The notes beneath the pieces were generated by a model. The model ran no database searches, was not told the DNA's origin, and was given only the letters and a program-made list of their open reading frames with translations. Both the position numbers and the translations under genes were made by a program. Below are positions 59,143 through 64,000 of a stretch of DNA of 64,000 nt, one piece after another; the stretch's first letter is position 1, and every line of letters starts with the position of its first letter. Source of the DNA: Magicicada septendecula (Eukaryota; Arthropoda; Insecta; Hemiptera; Cicadidae). The stretch lies in the NCBI GenBank assembly GCA_034769895.1, contig CM068373.1:195590134-195654133 (forward strand), given 5' to 3'.

Positions 59143-60531
59143 TGTAACAATAAAAAAGGGCCGAAATATATAAAATAAATATAACCACTACCAGGACTTA
59201 CCTGCACGCAATTACAACACTTACCTGTTATTGAAATTTTACCAGAAGACCAAGGTCGCCACGATTATTTTTTATATAGGATAAAATATCGAAAACCTTT
59301 ATACTCCACCTTAAATAAAACGGACAATTTAGCAATCTGACCCACCCAATTAATAATTCAGAAGATTCCGGAACGTCTAGACGAATTTTTTCAACACAGG
59401 AATAAGACAGTGGTAATGACGAAATAACTTAGTCTAACACATTTTATCGGAAGTAATCCTTATTTTTAATGAGCGATTATTTAATAAACATTTGTACAGT
59501 TAAATTTTTAGTATATTGCTTGAAAACTTTAGTACCTTTTTTCCCTATGTTTTGTCTGATTAGAATGTAATTATAAACTTGTGTAACTTAGTTATTATTA
59601 CTTACTACTAGATAGACTGCCCAGTCTGCTTTTCTTCCTCTCTCTCACTCATTCTTATTTAAAACAATAAAAAAAACTTTTATTTTTCTTTTATAAATTC
59701 ACTTGTGTTTCTACGAACTTGCGGTCGCGATTCTGGCCAGACACGTGTCCTTCGTTAACCCGGTTAGTTGCCCGTTTATTCACTCCACTTCACTTATTGG
59801 AAACTAGTTATGTCCGTTAATTCCTCGGGTCCCGGTCGGTCCTACTGGATTAATTACATTTACGCCACTCGACCAACCGGGCCTCAAACGAAACTGTAAT
59901 TGTCTGTAGCAGTGTTGGCGTCCTGTTGATTGTATGGCGTCTCTACTTAAAGTCGACTGTGTCACGGTGAACGTAACAGGTACATGTTCTCTTTGGAGGG
60001 AAGTTGTTCTTCAATGCCACGATGTTTTCGTCGTCGCTCCTTGCTCCTATGCTGTGGTGTAACCATTTTATATATGGAATGGAGCTAACATATGTGGATG
60101 ACCAGAGCTTAATATTGGGCTTGGCTCTGCTGATGTCATTGGAAAGACCGGATTTAGCCATGACTTCCTGCCGCTCAAAAAGCACATTGCGGATGTTGTT
60201 CGTCCCAGGACATCCGGTTTTGTGGCTGGCTGCATCACTCAGATTTGTAGTGATACAGTTGCGTCTGTGTGCTGTTTACGCAAGTACAGATTTCTTAGAA
60301 TTTTGGTGGAGGTAAATTCTTCTGCCGCATTACACCACTGAAATTGCGCAGCGCCTTTGTTCCAAACGCTGTTTCTCAACATCGTGCTGTTGCTTGGAAA
60401 ATAACGTTGCACAATACAATTACAGTTTTACAAATTTATTATACCAGTCCGCCCGAAAACGAAATAAGTAAAAATATATATATATATACCCCATACGGTT
60501 AAAATGAAAATACCCAAAATTTGACCCGCTA
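59143..60531 (-). repeat. 5' LTR of element D
   Basis: 1389 bp partner of 53279-54666. It has CAG|GTAAGT on the minus strand at 59196-59204, 53 bp before the LTR border. Confidence 0.93.
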
Positions 60532-60703
60532 CACAATTAGCGAGTGAATAAATTTATGCAATCCTTGACTAATTCCTATGTAATAATGTGTTATAATTTG
60601 TTAGTAAGTAAGTTTTACTAACAACGGCAGCTAGTTTAATTAACAGGTAACGAATTGAACTAGTTCCCGACTTTTGTGATGTCTTAACAAGGGAGACGTC
60701 ACA

Positions 60704-61419
60704 AAATTGCGCCACTCTGCTTCATAAAAAAGAAATAATTTTGTACATTGTTATAATTTATCAACAGTAACGTTGTAGAATACATAAATTTATTCACTCT
60801 GAAATTGGGAACAATTAAATGAGTAAAGTTTTAATTAAGATATAATAATATTAGTATTGGGACATTGCCGTAATAAACAAGTCATCGCTGGTAGAAATTC
60901 CATTTTAAACGTGTCGGTATTGACAAGCTGTTTCATGTTAAAAGCGTGTCGAGAAAGGTAAATTCTTCCCTTGGTACGTACGCATCTCATACAAAACTCC
61001 CCTCGCGGACATAACAGACATTCCTAAACACGATAATTTCCTGTTCTGAATTGTCCTCGGAACAATTGTCTGAATCACCCTACTTGTTAAACCTCCCTAT
61101 GCAAACAATAAGACTCCCCCCAATCAGCTGACCCATTGTGCTATTGTTAAAGCAATGAACTCTTCGTATGTGAAATTTCTCTCCACTATAAAATGATGTT
61201 AGTGTTTTGTTTTGACTGATTATATATGATAGTACAGAAAATTGAATTGTTGTGAGATAAATTTAATTTGATTAATTAGTATAAGATTCTATATGTAATA
61301 AGATATATATATATGTGTGTGTGTTTAAATGAATTCACGTTTTATAAGTGTTTAAAATAGATGACATAAGATTTGTCGTACGTAATACGTCGTGTATTTA
61401 AAGTTGTTATTAACAAAAA
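60704..61419. other. Gypsy 5' leader (copy 2)
   Basis: Nearly identical to 38757-39473, starting AAATTGCGCCACTCTG. No gene. It contains the same AT/GT microsatellite. Confidence 0.65.
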
Positions 61420-62935
61420 ATGTCTCAATTTAACCCCGACTTGTTGTTGAAGGACGAATTAAGCTATGAAGCATTTTGCGTGGTCTTCCCTACTCAAATG
61501 TAACTGTCGCGGAACTTCGCAAGACGTTACGTGAAAATAAACCGGAAAAACCCTCATTGTTAAATCGTTTGAGTGCCTTAGATTTTGAAAGTGAAAAGGA
61601 AACATGCTATCATAAGTATACAGAACTAACTTCGATCGCACAAACCCTGCGTGATGAAAAATCCCCCACAGTAATTTTACGCACCACCCAAAGAATCGAA
61701 CATCTGACCCGCCGTATCACCAATTTGTTGAATTAGCCCGGTGATAAAGTTACCCCACCGGATACGCAAAAATTCACGGAGGAAGCATTACAACAATTAC
61801 CCGAGATAATGCGCGAATTACGTCGAAGGTCCGAATCATTTAGATTAGAAGAGATTGAAGAAGCAATGACGAAACTAAATATTTCCCCTACCCAATGCCC
61901 TACTCAAGAACAGCAAACCGGTACTGCAAAATTTCAGTTTCTGCAGGAATCCAATATAGATCCATTTAAAGAAAGGTTAACTGATAGACAAGTAAATATC
62001 CAACCCGTAAACGTTACGTTACTTCCTAATGAACTAGAAAATATGACCCGTACCTACGATTTACCTCCTCACTTGCTGACGAATCAATCTGCGGAAAAAC
62101 CTAGAATGATGACTCAAGTAAATCTAACTACCGAGCTCTATGGAAAAGTAACCCACCCTGTAGAACGTATTTTGTCTGATATACCAACCACTGATGGGCT
62201 GAATATTACAAAGCTCCTAGATTTTCTCAAGCATCTGTTACAACTAAAGGATCTGCGACAACTAAGAGATGATCAGATTTTACAAGTAATTTTACCTAAA
62301 TGTAGATCTCCTTTAAAAGATCGTGTGTTAGAATCCCTAAGGTATAATCACCCTGTAGAACTTCATACCACCCTAATAAGACATTTCATTCCCACTGGTA
62401 TCTACGAAGAATTGAAGCGAAACTAGTACTTCGTGTACAAGGAACATACGAGAGATTAGCTCATTATATATCTGAAATAAGAGAATCTGCTTTATTGCTA
62501 CAAGTTAAATGGAGTGAACAACAGTTAGTAGACACTATCTTAGTAGGACTATCTCCCGAGGAGCGATCTCGCCTAGCACTCATGAAGCGACCAACCACTT
62601 TCACCGAACTAGAACTATGTTGTATATATTCGTCCAACGTCTAGTATTCCGACCAGAACAGACGCGTTTCTATGTCCCAGACTCAACGCAGAGATTCATT
62701 CCAACCCCTACCAATTGGAACTGATATCCGAACCTACCGCGATAAGCGATTCGCAAGTACATCAAAAACCCAAAGCTACCCCCATATTTCGTACTCTAGA
62801 CCAAAACCCCGACAACATGCGAGTGAAGTCAATGAAAAAAGAAGATGTTATAACTGTCGAAAGGCCGGACACATTAGCAAGAATTGTAAACAAAAGCGCT
62901 ACCAACCGAAAACCGACCAGTCAAAAAACATGTGA
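61420..62935 (+). pseudogene. gag: gag of gypsy copy 2
   Basis: Almost the same as copy 1. It shares the frame break after MSQFNPDLLLKDELSYEAF and the TAG before the nucleocapsid (62642-62644). Private lesions are TAG at 61734-61736 (copy 1 has TGG) and a missing base near 62424. The zinc knuckle CYNCRKAGHISKNC and the A_AAA_AAC heptamer (62923-62929) are kept. Confidence 0.88.
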
Positions 62936-64000
62936 AGCTGGAAGAACAAAAATCCTACGTCTTCCGCAGCACTCGAAGGAAAGGTAAAAACAACAATAAT
63001 CATAGAATAAAAATAAATAGAAATAAAGGCATAGACCCTTACTTAACAAGATTTATTGAGAAGTGCAACTCTATTGGTGCATGCAAAACAAGTATATGCC
63101 AACTACCCTACGTACAGATAGACCTTGGAGCAACGAATATCCTTGGTTTAATTGATTCCGGATCTACCCGTAGTATAATTAGTCAACAGTTAGCCACCGT
63201 ATTAGCTAATCATAATCTGATTAAACGTAGCCAAAAGGTGAACATAAAGTGTGCCACCGCAAATAAACAAAACCTAAATATATCGCGCAGTATTACGGTG
63301 AAATTAAAAATAAAGAATTTTACTTGGTATGTTCCCCTACTAGTAGCTGAAGTGTTAAAACAAAACTTAATATTAGGCGCTGATTTTATAAGTAAAACTG
63401 GCTTAATCCTTGATATATATGCAAAACAATATTTCTTCAGATTTGATCGTACTCGAAAATATCAGTTAGACTCCGAGTTAAGTAACGACGCTATTTGTGA
63501 AACCTCAACTATTCAATCAGAACATCAAGAATCTAGTCTGAGTCATTTAAAAGGAAATGAGCGACAAAGAATTCAAAAGTTAATAAGGGAATTTTCTACT
63601 GTACTCACCCCCAAGTAAGGATTAACCCACTTAATCGAATATAAAATAAATCTTAGTGACAACAAGGTAATGACGTCTTCATCCATACAAATTATCGCCT
63701 CCCAAGATGGAAATAATGAGAAACCACATTAACAAACTCATTGAGCAACACGTCATAGAACCGTCAACTTCTCCATACTCATCACCTGCATTCCTAGTAC
63801 CAAAAGGAACTGACAAACATAGACTAGTCGTAGATTATAGACAGCTAAATAAGAGTATAGAATTTGAATTGATACCCCTGCCCGACATTCACAGCGCGTT
63901 TCACTATTTTACAAAAGCGAAAAAATTCACCATAATGGACCTCAACCAAGCATTCCACCAAATCCCACTAGCTGAAAAATCAAAACATCTAACTGCTTTT
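62932..64000 (+). pseudogene. pol: pol of gypsy copy 2 (runs off the window)
   Basis: Protease (LIDSGSTRS) and the start of RT are visible. A TAA at 63616-63618 (TTA in copy 1) and one extra base near 63670 break the frame. The RT part continues to the end of the window, including FLVPKGTDKHRLV and the first-Asp motif, here IMDLNQAFHQI. The remainder lies outside. Confidence 0.9.

Larger units (their letters stand above)
53279..60531 (-). mobile_element. LTR element D, complete
   Basis: 7253 bp, minus orientation, flanked by CAAT (53275-53278, 60532-60535). LTRs of 1388 and 1389 bp are very similar; I noticed only a handful of differences, including an AT-repeat length change, so it is younger than C. 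Same layout as C: gag-like gene, long non-coding part, stem-loop, polypurine tract. It interrupts gypsy LTR2. Confidence 0.95.
52052..60703 (+). repeat. Gypsy LTR2, split by element D
   Basis: The left part 52052-53278 and the right part 60536-60703 together match LTR1. The D insertion (53279-60531) with its CAAT duplication lies between them. The right part ends GAGACGTCACA at 60703 and is followed by the gypsy leader and a second gag, so this LTR is at once the 3' LTR of copy 1 and the 5' LTR of copy 2. Confidence 0.9.
37344..64000 (+). mobile_element. Tandem Ty3/gypsy array (two copies sharing an LTR)
   Basis: Order: LTR1 37344-38756, internal 1 38757-52051, LTR2 52052-60703, internal 2 60704 to beyond 64000. 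Internal 1 and 2 are nearly identical wherever both are visible. Element C splits internal 1 and element D splits LTR2. Removing these, the first unit has about 6.1 kb of internal DNA, a normal gypsy size. Gag and Pol (protease, RT, RNase H, integrase) are recognisable; no env gene is seen between integrase and LTR2. Both copies carry several inactivating changes. LTR1 begins inside the gag-like gene of element B. Confidence 0.9.

Noticed and set aside
1..64000. CRISPR arrays, tRNA or rRNA genes, bacterial operons
   Set aside because: None seen; no cloverleaf-type tRNA, no regularly spaced repeats and no ribosome-binding sites, and the content is eukaryotic transposons.

Overview
The window is eukaryotic, AT-rich and almost entirely built of transposable elements. 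Spliced-gene signals, a host RCC1-type exon, Tc1/mariner, pogo/Tigger, hAT, Penelope-like and Ty3/gypsy elements, and the absence of operons all point to an invertebrate animal, most likely an arthropod or insect. Species cannot be told from the sequence. The only host coding sequence I can support is one exon of an RCC1-repeat protein at 20648-20792 (+).

Layout. 1-352: end of a Tigger-like element. 458-2381: broken ZBED-type hAT transposase. 2390-3770 (-): Penelope-like remnant that keeps a well-formed hammerhead ribozyme motif (2454-2496). 5063-7364: near-intact Tigger. 8390-9177 (-): ZMYM1-like hAT fragment. 9178-20475: 5'-truncated LTR element F (-), split by the very young 7.5 kb LTR element A (12403-19902, +). 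20648-20792: host exon. 21270-22599: mariner. 22752-23697 (-): unrecognised decayed coding sequence. 24686-27455: Charlie-like hAT with two stop codons. 27456-28839 (-): half of a second Tigger. 28840-37343 (-): LTR element B, which carries an intact DD81E Sailor-like Tc1/mariner transposon (30811-34254) and a 963-bp hAT MITE (36175-37137). 37344-64000: two Ty3/gypsy copies in tandem sharing one LTR (LTR-internal-LTR-internal). LTR element C (43568-50732, -) sits in the integrase of copy 1 and LTR element D (53279-60531, -) sits in the shared LTR.

Elements A, B, C, D and F form one family. Complete members are about 7.2-7.5 kb with LTRs of about 0.94-1.39 kb. They have a tRNA-type primer site, a 4-bp target duplication and no protease, RT or integrase. 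Where the coding end is present (A-D) there is a single acidic, Asn-rich gag-like ORF of roughly 400-430 codons, with the C-terminus Asp-Gly-Gly wherever it can be read. They share three unusual non-coding features: a stem-loop of about 40 nt beside the polypurine tract, with compensatory base changes; a consensus splice donor near the LTR 3' end; and (in A, C, D and F) two ATCAGCTGAT palindromes about 1.1 kb apart. I regard this family as the most promising undescribed system in the window.

The right-hand half is a nested set: hAT > Tigger > B > tandem gypsy > C and D. This predicts that the missing halves of the hAT, Tigger and B lie to the right of position 64000.
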